From the NCBI GenBank assembly GCA_004299845.1, contig CP036201.1, positions 1,426,001 through 1,490,000 of the forward strand: a stretch of 64,000 nt of DNA. The letters run 5' to 3'. The notes beneath the pieces are model-generated. The model had not been told where the DNA came from. It saw only the letters and a program-made list of their open reading frames with translations, and did no database searches. The position numbers and the translations under genes were made by a program. Positions 8,188-17,417 of this stretch are shown piece by piece (positions within the stretch are counted from its first letter, which is position 1; each line of letters begins with the position of its first letter). This stretch comes from Verrucomicrobia bacterium S94 (GTDB taxonomy: Bacteria > Verrucomicrobiota > Kiritimatiellia > Kiritimatiellales > Pontiellaceae).

Positions 8188-9569
8188 TTATGGAGTTTCT
8201 GCAGGACGGTATTCCGGATTCGGCTGATCGGGAACCGGTGCACCGGTGGCTTTTCGCCATTCAACCAGCGCGTTGTGCAGTTTTTTAGTGGTTTTGACGT
8301 GCAGATGCTGAAAGTTCATCCGTTCAGCCGGATCGGCCGCCAGATCGTACAGTTCAATCCGGCCGTCTTCAAAATATTCATGCAGCTTCCAGCGGCCCAT
8401 CCGGACAGCCGATCCGGGGCGTGTGAGAAAATATTCATCGTGCGCATCGTCTGCTTTTCCGGCAAGGCTTTCCTGATAAACCGGGAAATGCCAGAAAATG
8501 GGACGTTCCGGAATGCTGCCGTGTTTTTTCAGCAACGGAATCAGACTCACTCCATCCAGCACTTTTCCTTTAGGAGCTTTCACTCCGGCGGCCTCCAGAA
8601 ACGTGGGGTAGAAATCGACCCCTGTCACCGGAACTTCACACAGAGCAGCCTGAGCCGAATGACCCGGCCAGCTGATCACCAGCGGCACTCGAATTCCTCC
8701 ATCAAAATAGGATCCTTTCCCAGAACGGAACGGGGTCTGGTCCGAAACCGCTTTCACGCCGCCGTTATCCGAAGTGAATACAATCATTGTATTATTTTTC
8801 AGGCCCAGATCCCGAACCGCATCCAGAATACGCCCGATTCCCATGTCCACCATTTCAACCATGGAGGCATACACAGGATCCACCGTAGAGGGGTCATATT
8901 TTTCAACCAGTCCGGGAACAGGCTCCCTTTCAGCATGCACGGAATAGAACTGAAGACTCATGAAGAAAGGATTCTCCTGGTTGATCTGCATAAATTTAAC
9001 CGCCTGATCGGTCAGCACATCAACCAGATGCGTACCCCTTTTATATCTTTCGTTATATTCGACCATCGGTCCCTTCCGGAACGGTACAAAATATCCCCCT
9101 CCGGAGCGCCGGACGCATCCCCGCCGATGTTGACATCAAACCCCTGCTCTGTCGGATCTTCGCCGATCTGCCATTTTCCGAGATGTATCGTTTTATAGCC
9201 CGCCGTCTTCAGTGCCTCGGCAATCGTTACATTTTCCAGAGGCAGAAACCGTCTGCTCTTCACCGGAATGATTTTCTGCTCATTCTTTTTTCCGGTGCCG
9301 GCTCCCGCCGTGATGTAGAGTCCGTGCCGCGGCGTATACTGACCGCTCATCACACTGGCCCGACTGGGGCCCCCGCAGGCTGCAGCCGAATAGGCATCGC
9401 CGAAAACCATGCCGTCTTTACAGATTCGCCGTATATTGGGCGTAATGTAGTGTTCGTTGTGGTAATCCACATCCATCATACCGAGGTCGTCGACATTAAT
9501 GAAAATGATATTGGGTTTGGCCGAAACCATTCCGGCAAGCATGCATAGTAAAAGTATTGTTTTTTTCAT
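8188..9569 (-). pseudogene. Frameshifted secreted sulfatase with displaced catalytic cysteine
   Basis: Together the two reading frames make a full-length formylglycine-type sulfatase. The N-terminal part (9569 to about 9095) has a signal peptide (MKKTILLLCMLAGMVSA), the metal-binding NVDDLG, and GKWQIGEDPTEQGFD. The C-terminal part (from about 9095 down to 8188) has SDNGG and the usual end. The frame changes at a run of five G on the minus strand (9094-9098); a sixth G would restore GGYFVPFRKGPMVEYNERYK, a normal family sequence. Separately, the active-site signature reads CGGPSR, where the family has C-x-P-S-R. The cysteine is one position too early and glycine occupies its place, so even the repaired protein would probably be inactive. 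Confidence 0.85.
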
Positions 9570-9926
9570 TTTCCAACTCCGGGTACAGCCATTATTTCAG
9601 CCGCGGTTTTGCCATGAGAGATTTTCTGGATGCTTAAATTTACAGTATTCTGTTCACCGGGATCAACCTCCGGATTACAAAGTTCCTGAAACGGCACCAG
9701 CTCGGCACATGCCGTCAGCAACCCGGCGCCATTAACCCCACATCAATTCGTCGGCTCCCGCTTACGAAACGAATTGCGGAACGTAGCAGATTGCTGAACC
9801 GACATTCAATAGACAGGGCCGCATCTTTCAGATGCAGGCAATATAATTTTCAACTCGGGTGAAGCGGATGAATTTGAGTCGGTATTAAGTTGAATCCGTC
9901 GCCCAAGTAGATTGTAAATACGCGCC
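9566..9926 (-). other. Gene-poor stretch with a possible gene remnant
   Basis: No complete gene is visible between the sulfatase pseudogene and tlyA. On the minus strand an open frame of about 56 codons without a good start (about 9745 to 9566, including ELVPFQELCNPEVDPGEQ and ending AAEIMAVPGVGK) stops four bases into the sulfatase start (ATGA overlap). That is the arrangement expected for the tail of a former upstream operon gene. I do not recognise the protein. The rest (9746-9926) shows nothing I can assign beyond the probable tlyA promoter. Confidence 0.3.
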
Positions 9927-10658
9927 ATGCCGAAACTTCGATTAGACCAGCTGCTTGTACAGCGTGAACTTGCCGACAGCCGGGAGCAGGCCCAGCGCCT
10001 GATCCGTGCCGGCATGGTTTGCGTGGGGGAACAACCGGCCTCCAAACCGGGCCATCAGTATAAAGATGATGTTATAGTAACACTGAAAGAAAAGGAAAAA
10101 TATGTCAGTCGCGGCGGTCTCAAGATCGAGGGGGCACATAAACAGTTCGGCTTCGATCTGACCGGAGCGATCTGTCTCGATATCGGCTCCTCCACCGGTG
10201 GCTTCACCGATTTTATGCTCCAGAACGGTGCTTCGAAAGTCTATGCCATCGACTGCGGAACCAATCAGCTGCACTACAAACTGAGGGTGGATGACCGCGT
10301 AGTTGTAATGGAAAACACCAATGCGCGCTACATTACTACCGATGAGGTTCCTGAACCGGCAGATTTCTGCTCTATCGACACCTCGTTCATTTCGCTAACC
10401 AACATTCTCCCTCCGCTTAAACAGCTGATCCGGCCGGGAGGTCATATTGTTTCGCTAATCAAGCCTCAGTTTGAAGCCGGCAAAAAACAGGTCGGCAAGG
10501 GCGGCGTTGTGCGTGATCCTGCCATTCATGAAGAAGTTATTGAAAAAGTTCGTAAATTCGGCACCGAAGAACTGGGATTCCAATGGCTGGATCTCTGTAC
10601 CTCTCCGATAAAAGGTCCGGCCGGGAATGTGGAATTTCTGGCCTATTGGCAGGTGTAA
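9927..10658 (+). CDS. tlyA: TlyA-family rRNA 2'-O-methyltransferase
   Basis: SAM-dependent methyltransferase of the TlyA/hemolysin A family, in which characterised members 2'-O-methylate cytidines of 16S and 23S rRNA. An N-terminal S4 RNA-binding domain (RLDQLLVQRELADSREQAQRLIRAG) is followed by an FtsJ-like fold with YVSRGGLKIEGA, the SAM motif DIGSSTGGFTDFMLQNGA, and the IKPQFEAGKKQVGKGGVV segment. Length (243) is typical. No clear ribosome site precedes the ATG. A possible promoter (TTGAAT, 17 bases, TGTAAA) ends only about 11 bases upstream of the ATG, so the mRNA may be nearly leaderless. The next gene starts within its last codons. Confidence 0.92.
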   Translation: MPKLRLDQLLVQRELADSREQAQRLIRAGMVCVGEQPASKPGHQYKDDVIVTLKEKEKYVSRGGLKIEGAHKQFGFDLTGAICLDIGSSTGGFTDFMLQNGASKVYAIDCGTNQLHYKLRVDDRVVVMENTNARYITTDEVPEPADFCSIDTSFISLTNILPPLKQLIRPGGHIVSLIKPQFEAGKKQVGKGGVVRDPAIHEEVIEKVRKFGTEELGFQWLDLCTSPIKGPAGNVEFLAYWQV

Positions 10659-12118
10659 CGGAAAATGATGAATTCACAGCACACTCTGTCCCCCGGGATC
10701 TGGATACCTCACTGCGGAACAGCACCATTGCCGGTGCAATCGGTATGTTTTTTTTCATGACGATACAGAACGGGCCGATTCCGCTGATGCTCGAAAAACT
10801 CGGCGCCGGCGGCATCGCCATCGGCCTGACGACCACGCTGTTTCAGCTCGGCATGATTATACAGGTTCCGGCAACCTTCTACACCGAGCGCCTCACCCGT
10901 CGGAAAACCTTCTTTTCGATCACCCACGGCCTGGCGCGCTCATTTCTGGCCATTCCCGGCATTTATATGCTTACAGCCAAAGAACCCCTCTCCCCGGCCA
11001 TCCTCTTAACGCTGGCCGCCATCGGTTTATTCGGTCTCGTTGCCCAGTCCAGCTCCCCGATCTGGTTCAGCTGGATGGCCGACCTCGTGCCGGGTAAGCG
11101 GAGTTCCGCGTTCTGGGCCCAGCGCCAGGGCTGGGTTATGGTCACCTCACTGACCACTGTAGCCGTCACCGGCTGGTTTCTGGATCTTTTCCCTGAACAG
11201 AGTCTGGATGGATTTGCCTGGATTCTGATCATTGCTTCCGTCTTCGGCATTCTGGATATTGTGATCCACTGGTTTGTCTTCGAACCCGAACCGCATCCTG
11301 TCAACCGCTCGCTTTCGGCCGTCAAACGAATATTCCAACCTCTGGAAAATCCGGATTTCCGCTATTTCACACTGGCCATGTGTATCTGGTTTTTCGGGCT
11401 CGGTTTTTTCGCCCCCTTCATGAATGTGTACCTGAAGACAGAATTCGCCCTCAGCTACACACACCTTTCATCCATTCAGATGGCCGGAATGATCAGTGGT
11501 GTTGTAGCCAGCTTTGTCAGCGGACACCTGATCAACCGTATGGGATTGCGTACCTATGGCCTGGCCATGGTACTCACTGTTCCGCTTTTTTCCATTGCCT
11601 GGTTTATCCTCGACGGCCAAAGCAACGGTCTGCTTCCCATTCTTGGAAAAGTTCCCCAACCCGTGGTGGTTCTGTGCTGCAGCTCCATTATTGCCGGAGG
11701 CGTGTATGCCGCAGTCGGACTGCTGCAGTTTAATCTGCTCGGCACGCTTTCCCCTCCAAACGGCCGCACCATGGCCATGGCCGTGCACTGGTCGTTGATC
11801 GGCGCAATCTCCGCTCTGGGACCGGTCGCCGGCGGCTGGGTTAAAGACTGGTTTACCGCTCACCCGCCAAACCTTACCCTGATTACCGGCACTCCCGTCA
11901 GCTGGTTTCAGGTCATCATTCTGATCCACGATGCAATCGTCTGGCTGGTGATGTTTCCTCTACTGCTGAAAATCAGCCGGAAAGAGGGTGAATGGCCCAT
12001 TCAGAAAGGCGTTGCCCACATCTTTTTTCTTGCTCCGTTGCGGGCAGCGAGAAACCTGTATACCTTCAACCCGTTGCTCATGAGAGCAAAACAAAATAAA
12101 CAAAATAAATCGTCCTAA
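10646..12118 (+). CDS. Major facilitator superfamily transporter
   Basis: Twelve-helix inner-membrane permease of about 490 residues. Hydrophobic segments run from STIAGAIGMFFFMTIQNG to VIILIHDAIVWLVMFPLLL. An MFS-type cytoplasmic loop (YTERLTRRKTFF) follows helix 2, and a substrate channel rich in proline and glycine is visible. The substrate is not recognisable. The start is uncertain: TTG at 10646 overlaps the tlyA stop by 13 bases and gives a normal N terminus, while the ATG at 10583 would overlap tlyA by 76 bases. The gene overlaps the converging small gene at 12115 by four bases. Confidence 0.85.
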   Translation: MAGVTENDEFTAHSVPRDLDTSLRNSTIAGAIGMFFFMTIQNGPIPLMLEKLGAGGIAIGLTTTLFQLGMIIQVPATFYTERLTRRKTFFSITHGLARSFLAIPGIYMLTAKEPLSPAILLTLAAIGLFGLVAQSSSPIWFSWMADLVPGKRSSAFWAQRQGWVMVTSLTTVAVTGWFLDLFPEQSLDGFAWILIIASVFGILDIVIHWFVFEPEPHPVNRSLSAVKRIFQPLENPDFRYFTLAMCIWFFGLGFFAPFMNVYLKTEFALSYTHLSSIQMAGMISGVVASFVSGHLINRMGLRTYGLAMVLTVPLFSIAWFILDGQSNGLLPILGKVPQPVVVLCCSSIIAGGVYAAVGLLQFNLLGTLSPPNGRTMAMAVHWSLIGAISALGPVAGGWVKDWFTAHPPNLTLITGTPVSWFQVIILIHDAIVWLVMFPLLLKISRKEGEWPIQKGVAHIFFLAPLRAARNLYTFNPLLMRAKQNKQNKSS

Positions 12119-12510
12119 CCCACCGGTTCATCCGAATTCAGCAGATCTTTCTCTTCCGGCCCGCTCGCAGGAATAACAACCGGCACCTCCTCAACCGGTT
12201 CAGTTTCAACCGGTTGTACATCCTCAATTGTAACGGAAAGTTCTTCCGGATTGATGCCCGAAACCGCTTCAATGGCCAGATTCCGGCCGCGCTCCCCGGA
12301 AACACCGGCCGAATCCGGCCGCGTATCCGGATGTTCGCCGACAAACCGGCGGAAGGGATCATAGAGCCACGGCACCGTTTTTTTGACGGTCGAGGCCGGA
12401 AGACTGTAGCCGCCCGCCAGCATAACCAACTGAAAAATCCCCAGTAAACCTAGGCATATCCGTGCAATTGTGGCAACCGGCACACGGCGTCTGAATTCAT
12501 CATCCTTCAT
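12115..12510 (-). CDS. Hypothetical membrane-anchored protein, about 131 aa
   Basis: One transmembrane segment (residues about 12-32, TIARICLGLLGIFQLVMLAGG) is followed by a proline- and glutamate-rich, probably periplasmic tail (EPVEEVPVVIPASGPEEKD). No family recognised. The ATG at 12510 is preferred over a TTG at 12516. The 3' end overlaps the convergent transporter by four bases, and the start faces glyS. Confidence 0.6.
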   Translation of the reverse strand: MKDDEFRRRVPVATIARICLGLLGIFQLVMLAGGYSLPASTVKKTVPWLYDPFRRFVGEHPDTRPDSAGVSGERGRNLAIEAVSGINPEELSVTIEDVQPVETEPVEEVPVVIPASGPEEKDLLNSDEPVG

Positions 12511-12610
12511 AACCAATTGGATTTATTAGAGTTTTCCCTGTTTGTACACGCTTTTCTTACCGTTCTTCTGCTTGACCGCCCATCGGCGCTTCGGCATTCT
12601 CGCCCGTCTT

Positions 12611-14148
12611 ATGAAAGCAAACGACTACGAAGTAACTATGGACGCACTTGTGAGTCTCTGCAAGCGGCGTGGGTTTATTTTCCAGACATCGGAAATTTAC
12701 GGGGAATCAACGGCTTCTGGGACTACGGTCCGCTGGGCGTGGAAATGAAACGCAATATCAAGGCCTGCTGGTGGAAATCCATGACACAGCTGCGCGAAGA
12801 TATTGTCGGCCTCGACTCTTCCATCATCATGCACCCGAAAGTATGGGAAGCCTCCGGCCATGTCGGCAATTTTAAAGACCCTATGCTCGACTGCCGCGAA
12901 ACCAAAGGCCGCTACCGTGCCGACCAGATTTTTGTACTGAAACATAAATCCGACGATAACGCGCTGATGTTTGCCTATCACGAAGGCGCACCGGCCCCGG
13001 CGGAAAAAAAGATCAAGAAAATCGCTAAAGGCGATGCGGCGGATTATGCCGAAGTCGCTCTGCTCGACATTCCGCTCGAAGCCTACGACAGACTCGTCGG
13101 TCCCGATACCGACGAACCCGGCACACTCACCGAACCGCGCGCCTTCAACCTGATGTTTAAAACCTATGTCGGTCCGGTTGAAGAAAGCTCCAACGTGGCC
13201 TACCTCCGTCCGGAAACCGCCCAGGGCATTTTCGCCCAGTTCAGCAATGTGCTTTCCACGGTCCGCAACAAAGTACCGTTCGGTATTGCGCAGATCGGCA
13301 AAGCCTTCCGTAATGAAATCAACCCGCGTAACTACACCTTCCGTTCGCGCGAGTTCGAACAGATGGAACTCGAATATTTCATTAAACCGGGCACCGACGC
13401 CGAACAGCACGAGTACTGGGTGGCGGAACGCCTCAAATGGTACGAAAAAGTCGGACTTCCCGAAGGCCGCATGCACCGCGACATTCACGAAGGCGATGCA
13501 CTCGCCCACTACGCTTCGGCCTGCACCGACATCATGTACGACTTCCCGTTCGGCACACAGGAGCTCGAAGGAATCGCCGCCCGCGGTAATTTCGACCTGA
13601 CCCAGCACCAGAATACCAGCGGCAAGAAAATGGAATACCGCGACGAAGCGACCGGCGAGACCTATATCCCGCACGTGATCGAACCGTCAGCCGGTGTTGA
13701 CCGTATTGCTCTTGCCCTGCTCTGCGAAGCCTACCGCGAAGAGTGGATCAACAAGGAAACCGGAGAAATTAAAACCGCAGAAGTCGGAGTCCGCCGTGCA
13801 CCGGAAGGCCACGAGGCCCGTACTGTTCTGCGTTTTGCACCCTGTATCGCTCCGTATAAAGTGGCCGTACTTCCGCTGGTCAAAAACAAGGAAGAGCTCG
13901 TCGCCAAAGCCCGCGAACTCTACGAACAGCTTTCCAAACGCTGGAAAGTGTTCTACGATCAGACCGGTGCCATCGGCCGCCGCTATCGTCGTCAGGACGA
14001 AATCGGAACCCCGCTCTGCGTGACCGTCGACTTTGAAACCATCGAAGACGACAATGCCGTCACGGTCCGCGACCGCGACACCATGGAGCAGATCCGCCTG
14101 CCGATCGACGAACTGGAAGCCTATATTTCCAACATCGTTGATTTTTAA
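12611..14148 (+). CDS. glyS: Glycine--tRNA ligase (class II, alpha2 type), apparent frameshift
   Basis: Charges tRNA-Gly; this is the single-chain dimeric type related to the archaeal and eukaryotic enzyme (often labelled glyQS). The N terminus MKANDYEVTMDALVSLCKRR is in one frame from 12611. After FIFQTSEIYG the family sequence continues (GINGFWDYGPLGVEMKRNIK) in the next frame. The switch is at a run of four G at 12701-12704, where five would keep the frame. Downstream the enzyme is intact: class II motif 2 (FRNEINPRNYTFRSREFEQMELEYF), motif 3 (EPSAGVDRIALAL) and the anticodon-binding domain (APYKVAVLPL). Because the gene is normally essential and no second copy is visible, a sequencing error is likely, though a real frameshift is possible. 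Confidence 0.9.
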
Positions 14149-14170
14149 TCGGCAATACACGACAGCGATA

Positions 14171-14204
14171 AAGACGGGTGCTGAACAGCATCCGTCTTTT
14201 TTAT
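14171..14204 (+). terminator. Rho-independent terminator of glyS
   Basis: A 12-bp stem (AAGACGGGTGCT pairing with AGCATCCGTCTT, one G-T pair, loop GAAC) is followed by six T, starting 22 bases after the glyS stop. Confidence 0.9.
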
Positions 14205-14302
14205 TGCTCCCCCGTATACCCATCCTCTTAATATATTCGGGAAAGGATTGATCCGCCGACCGGTATCCGCGACGGTTGCCCTGTTCCCGGTTAGAACACT
14301 AA

Positions 14303-15896
14303 CCTGATCTATTCACGCGCCCGGTATTGAGTTTGTTTTTTTGCGTTGGATGGGTGCTGGCAGGCCGCAAACGATTGATGCCTGCTTGTTTTTTCGGAGT
14401 TTGATCGGATTTGGGCAAACCTCCCCCTTACCCCTGTATTTTATTTGCGCAGGGGACCGCCGGTCTGCCGCCTATCCTGTATTTGCGAATACGGATGTTT
14501 TCAGGGTCATGATTTCTGCAAAGGCCTGGGGCATATGCAGCTTGATGCGGGTCTTCCCTGTCTCCACCCGAACACCGATTTTGAGCAGTTTCAGGCGGAG
14601 GGTTTTAAATTCGGCACGACAGAACCGCGTGCCCTTGAGTCGCACGCTGCGCAGGTGGTGCATCACGACGTAGGCCGCGGAGTGCAGGAACAGGCGAAAC
14701 TGATTGGCACTGAATCGGTGGCAGCTGGTCCGGTCCGACAGCAGGCCGTTCTTGTGATCTTTGATCATCAGCTCCATCGCGCCGCGCCCGCAGTAGACCG
14801 TTTCATAAAGATATTTCGCGCCGCTGTTTTCGAAGGAGGTAATGATAAAACGCAGATCCTCCCCGTTCGCATTGACCAGTACCCGGCAGATCACGCGGCG
14901 CGCCCGGCTCCAGGTACGGGCCTGATAAAAGGCGGATGCAAAAACACACGCTTCACGGCCGGTACATTCATGCTTTTTGCGTGCGTCAGCAAGGGCCTGT
15001 GCAAACTGTGCTTTTAAACGCGAGTTCGTCTGGAGTCCGGTGACAAAGTCCACTGATTGTGCCTCCAGCCAGTCCATGACCACGGGCTTCGTGTGGTGCG
15101 AGTCTGCACGGAAGATCAGGCGGGTGCATGGAAAGGCCGCCCGGATACGTTTTACCACCCGCTTGAGTACGCTGATAATTTCCCGGTCCGTCGGCGTCTT
15201 GCCCGGGCGAAGCACTGTGGTGATCAGCTTCCCGCTGAGTCCGTCGTACAGGTGAAACGGCATGAAGCAGTATTCATCCTCGAAGGCATTGAACAAGGCC
15301 ATCTGCTGCCGGCCATGAACATGGTCGGCGGTGGGATCCAGATCAAGCACGATGGCCGCCGGCGCATGATCAAACGATGCAATGAACTGATCCGCCAAGG
15401 CATACCCCATCCGGAGCAGCTCCCGGACAGACACGCGGTTTTCGAGCCGCGACATAGTAGGCTGCGAGGCGAGCGCACCGTCTTCGGGAAGACGGCCCGC
15501 CGCCATTTTGAACAGCGGATCGTCGCGCAAGGCGTCACAATCATTCGCGTCTTCGTAGCCGCAGCAGATCTGGGCAACACGCTGGGTCAACAACTCCTCC
15601 ATCGTATGGTCGACATACGACGGATGGCGGGGATCGTGCAACGCCCCGGCGAGCGAGCGGATGATTCCGGTCTCTTCGAGCACCTCGCGAACAAGCATCA
15701 GCCCGCCGTCCGAGCTGACCAGGGGTTCGTCAAAGACAGCGGAGACTTTACGGTTTTTAAGAGGTGAGAAAGGAAGCTGAATCTGATTATCTTTATCCAT
15801 TGTCGGCCTTGGTTGTTTTTTGCCGGGAAGCAATTCGCAATGTATTCTATTTGCGTGCATTGCGGCAACCAAGGCCGTTTTTATGAATTATTCAGG
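14303..15896 (-). mobile_element. IS1380-family insertion sequence, apparently intact (1594 bp)
   Basis: The element is bounded by imperfect inverted repeats: left CCTGATCTATTCA (14303-14315) and right TGAATTATTCAGG (15884-15896), with weaker matching inward. A 4-bp duplication CTAA flanks it on both sides (14299-14302 and 15897-15900), the duplication length known for IS1380. The single transposase is full length. The 169 bases between the left end and the transposase stop hold no gene. The element sits between the glyS terminator and a transglutaminase-like gene, in non-coding DNA, so it may have separated that gene from its promoter. Confidence 0.88.
14472..15800 (-). CDS. IS1380-family transposase
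   Basis: DDE transposase of the IS4/IS1380 superfamily. Recognisable segments are IQLPFSPLKNRKVSAVFD and SSDGGLMLVREV at the N terminus, IVLDLDPTADHVHGRQQ with the first catalytic aspartate, LIFRADSHHTKPVVMDWLE with the second, and a C-terminal YCGRGAMELMIKDHKNGLLSDR region with the glutamate of the Y-(2)-R-(3)-E-(6)-K-type motif. The product of about 443 residues is normal and uninterrupted, so it may be active. I start at MDKDNQ (15800); the frame is open to an ATG at 15872. Confidence 0.93.
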   Translation of the reverse strand: MDKDNQIQLPFSPLKNRKVSAVFDEPLVSSDGGLMLVREVLEETGIIRSLAGALHDPRHPSYVDHTMEELLTQRVAQICCGYEDANDCDALRDDPLFKMAAGRLPEDGALASQPTMSRLENRVSVRELLRMGYALADQFIASFDHAPAAIVLDLDPTADHVHGRQQMALFNAFEDEYCFMPFHLYDGLSGKLITTVLRPGKTPTDREIISVLKRVVKRIRAAFPCTRLIFRADSHHTKPVVMDWLEAQSVDFVTGLQTNSRLKAQFAQALADARKKHECTGREACVFASAFYQARTWSRARRVICRVLVNANGEDLRFIITSFENSGAKYLYETVYCGRGAMELMIKDHKNGLLSDRTSCHRFSANQFRLFLHSAAYVVMHHLRSVRLKGTRFCRAEFKTLRLKLLKIGVRVETGKTRIKLHMPQAFAEIMTLKTSVFANTG

Positions 15897-15935
15897 CTAA
15901 GCCTGATCAATGAACAAAAACTTTGAAGGGTTCCC

Positions 15936-16733
15936 ATGTGGTTACACGCATCCACTCATCTTGAATTTCAGATTCCGGTTCCAACGCCCCTGCTGCTGAT
16001 GCTCCGCCCGCGTAGCGGCGGACAGCAGTGGATCGCCCGCGAAGAGTACGTGCTGTCGCCCAGCGTTCCCGTCATAGAGTTTACCGACTGGTTCGGCAAC
16101 CTCTGCCAGCGTCTGGTGGCTCCGGCCGGATATTTTTCCATTCATACTTCAGTTGATGTTGAAACGGCGGAAGCCTGTGATGCGGCCCCCGGGGCTCCGT
16201 TTATTGAAGTGCAGCAACTCCCGGACGAAACACTGCCCTATCTATATCCCAGCCGCTTCTGCGAATCGGACCGGTTCAGCGAAATGGCCGCTTCGATCAC
16301 TGCGGGCAGTCTGTGCGGATATGACCAGTGCCGTGCGATTGTTGATTATATCCGCAATACCATTGCATACACTCCGGGAATGGGACAGCAGATCATCAGC
16401 GCCACAGAGGTCCATCAGGCGGGCCACGGCGTCTGCCGCGACCTGGCCCACCTGGGTATTGCCTGCTGTCGCGCACTGTCAATTCCCGCCCGCTTTGTCG
16501 TCGGCTATCTCGAAGGCCTGCACCCCATGGATCTGCATGCCTGGTTCGAGGCGTATGTCGGTAACCGCTGGTATACGTTTGATGCCACACAATCCAACCT
16601 GCAGGGCGGTCGCATTGCCATTGCTTTCGGACGCGACGCCGCAGACGTAGCGATCTATACCCAGTTCGGCGATCCGATTGATCTGCTCCGTATGGATATC
16701 CGGGTCGGACAGATGCCCGAACCGACCAGCTGA
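15936..16733 (+). CDS. Transglutaminase-like cysteine peptidase-fold protein
   Basis: The catalytic triad of the transglutaminase-like superfamily is complete: cysteine in [12 protein letters not shown] (about residue 169), histidine in [12 protein letters not shown], and aspartate in [10 protein letters not shown]. An N-terminal beta-rich bacterial transglutaminase-like domain ([23 protein letters not shown]) precedes it. There is no signal peptide, so it is probably cytoplasmic. At 265 residues it fits the DUF/TGc family found next to alpha-E and ATP-grasp genes in other bacteria, but those partners are absent here. The IS1380 element ends 39 bases upstream of its start. Confidence 0.85.
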   Translation: MWLHASTHLEFQIPVPTPLLLMLRPRSGGQQWIAREEYVLSPSVPVIEFTDWFGNLCQRLVAPAGYFSIHTSVDVETAEACDAAPGAPFIEVQQLPDETLPYLYPSRFCESDRFSEMAASITAGSLCGYDQCRAIVDYIRNTIAYTPGMGQQIISATEVHQAGHGVCRDLAHLGIACCRALSIPARFVVGYLEGLHPMDLHAWFEAYVGNRWYTFDATQSNLQGGRIAIAFGRDAADVAIYTQFGDPIDLLRMDIRVGQMPEPTS

Positions 16734-16752
16734 ACCGATTGAAAGGAAAAAA

Positions 16753-17358
16753 ATGGAACTTGATTTTGATCTCCCGGAATTGAAAACCCGCGCTTATTAC
16801 ATTCTTTCATCGCTGGTGACGCCGCGGCCGATTGCCCTGGTGACGACGGTGGATAATGACGGAAATATTAACGCCGCGCCCTTCAGCTTTTTCAATCTGA
16901 TGGGATCCCGCCCGCCGATCTGCGTATTCGCGCCGGGTAACCGCGATGAGGGAACCCCTAAAGATACTGTGCTGAACATTCAGATGAACAACCAGTTTGT
17001 GGTCAATCTGGTCGATGAACCGATCGCCGAAGCCATGAATGCCTGTGCAGCATCGGTTCCCTATGGCGAAAATGAGCTGCAGTTGAGCGGTCTAACGCCC
17101 GCCGCTAGCTCCATGGTTCTTCCGCCGCGAATTGCAGAAGCTCCGGCGAGTCTGGAATGCGAGGCGTATGACACACTCGAAATCGGGAAAAACCGGATGG
17201 TGATCGGACTGATTAAGCGGGTTCATGTCCGCGACGAAATTTATGATGAAGAAACCCGGCGAATCAATACCGATCAACTGAAGATCATCGGCCGGATGTC
17301 TGCGCCGCATTGGTACTGCAAAACCACCGACCGCTTTGAAATGATCCGGCCGGACTGA
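16753..17358 (+). CDS. Flavin reductase-like FMN-binding domain protein
   Basis: About 201 residues of the flavin reductase / DIM6-NTAB split-barrel family. It has the FMN-binding YYILSSLVTPRPIALVTTVD and NAAPFSFFNLMGSRPP with the following KDTVLNIQMNNQFVVNLV. Such proteins bind FMN and reduce it or use it in oxygenase systems; the partner and substrate cannot be told. The ATG at 16753 has a GAAAGGA site and lies 19 bases after the transglutaminase-like gene, so the two are probably co-transcribed. Confidence 0.85.
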   Translation: MELDFDLPELKTRAYYILSSLVTPRPIALVTTVDNDGNINAAPFSFFNLMGSRPPICVFAPGNRDEGTPKDTVLNIQMNNQFVVNLVDEPIAEAMNACAASVPYGENELQLSGLTPAASSMVLPPRIAEAPASLECEAYDTLEIGKNRMVIGLIKRVHVRDEIYDEETRRINTDQLKIIGRMSAPHWYCKTTDRFEMIRPD

Positions 17359-17417
17359 GAACCGATCATTTAAGATTCCGGAGTTCTTTGATTCAGACGG
17401 CAGAAACGAAACGCCTG

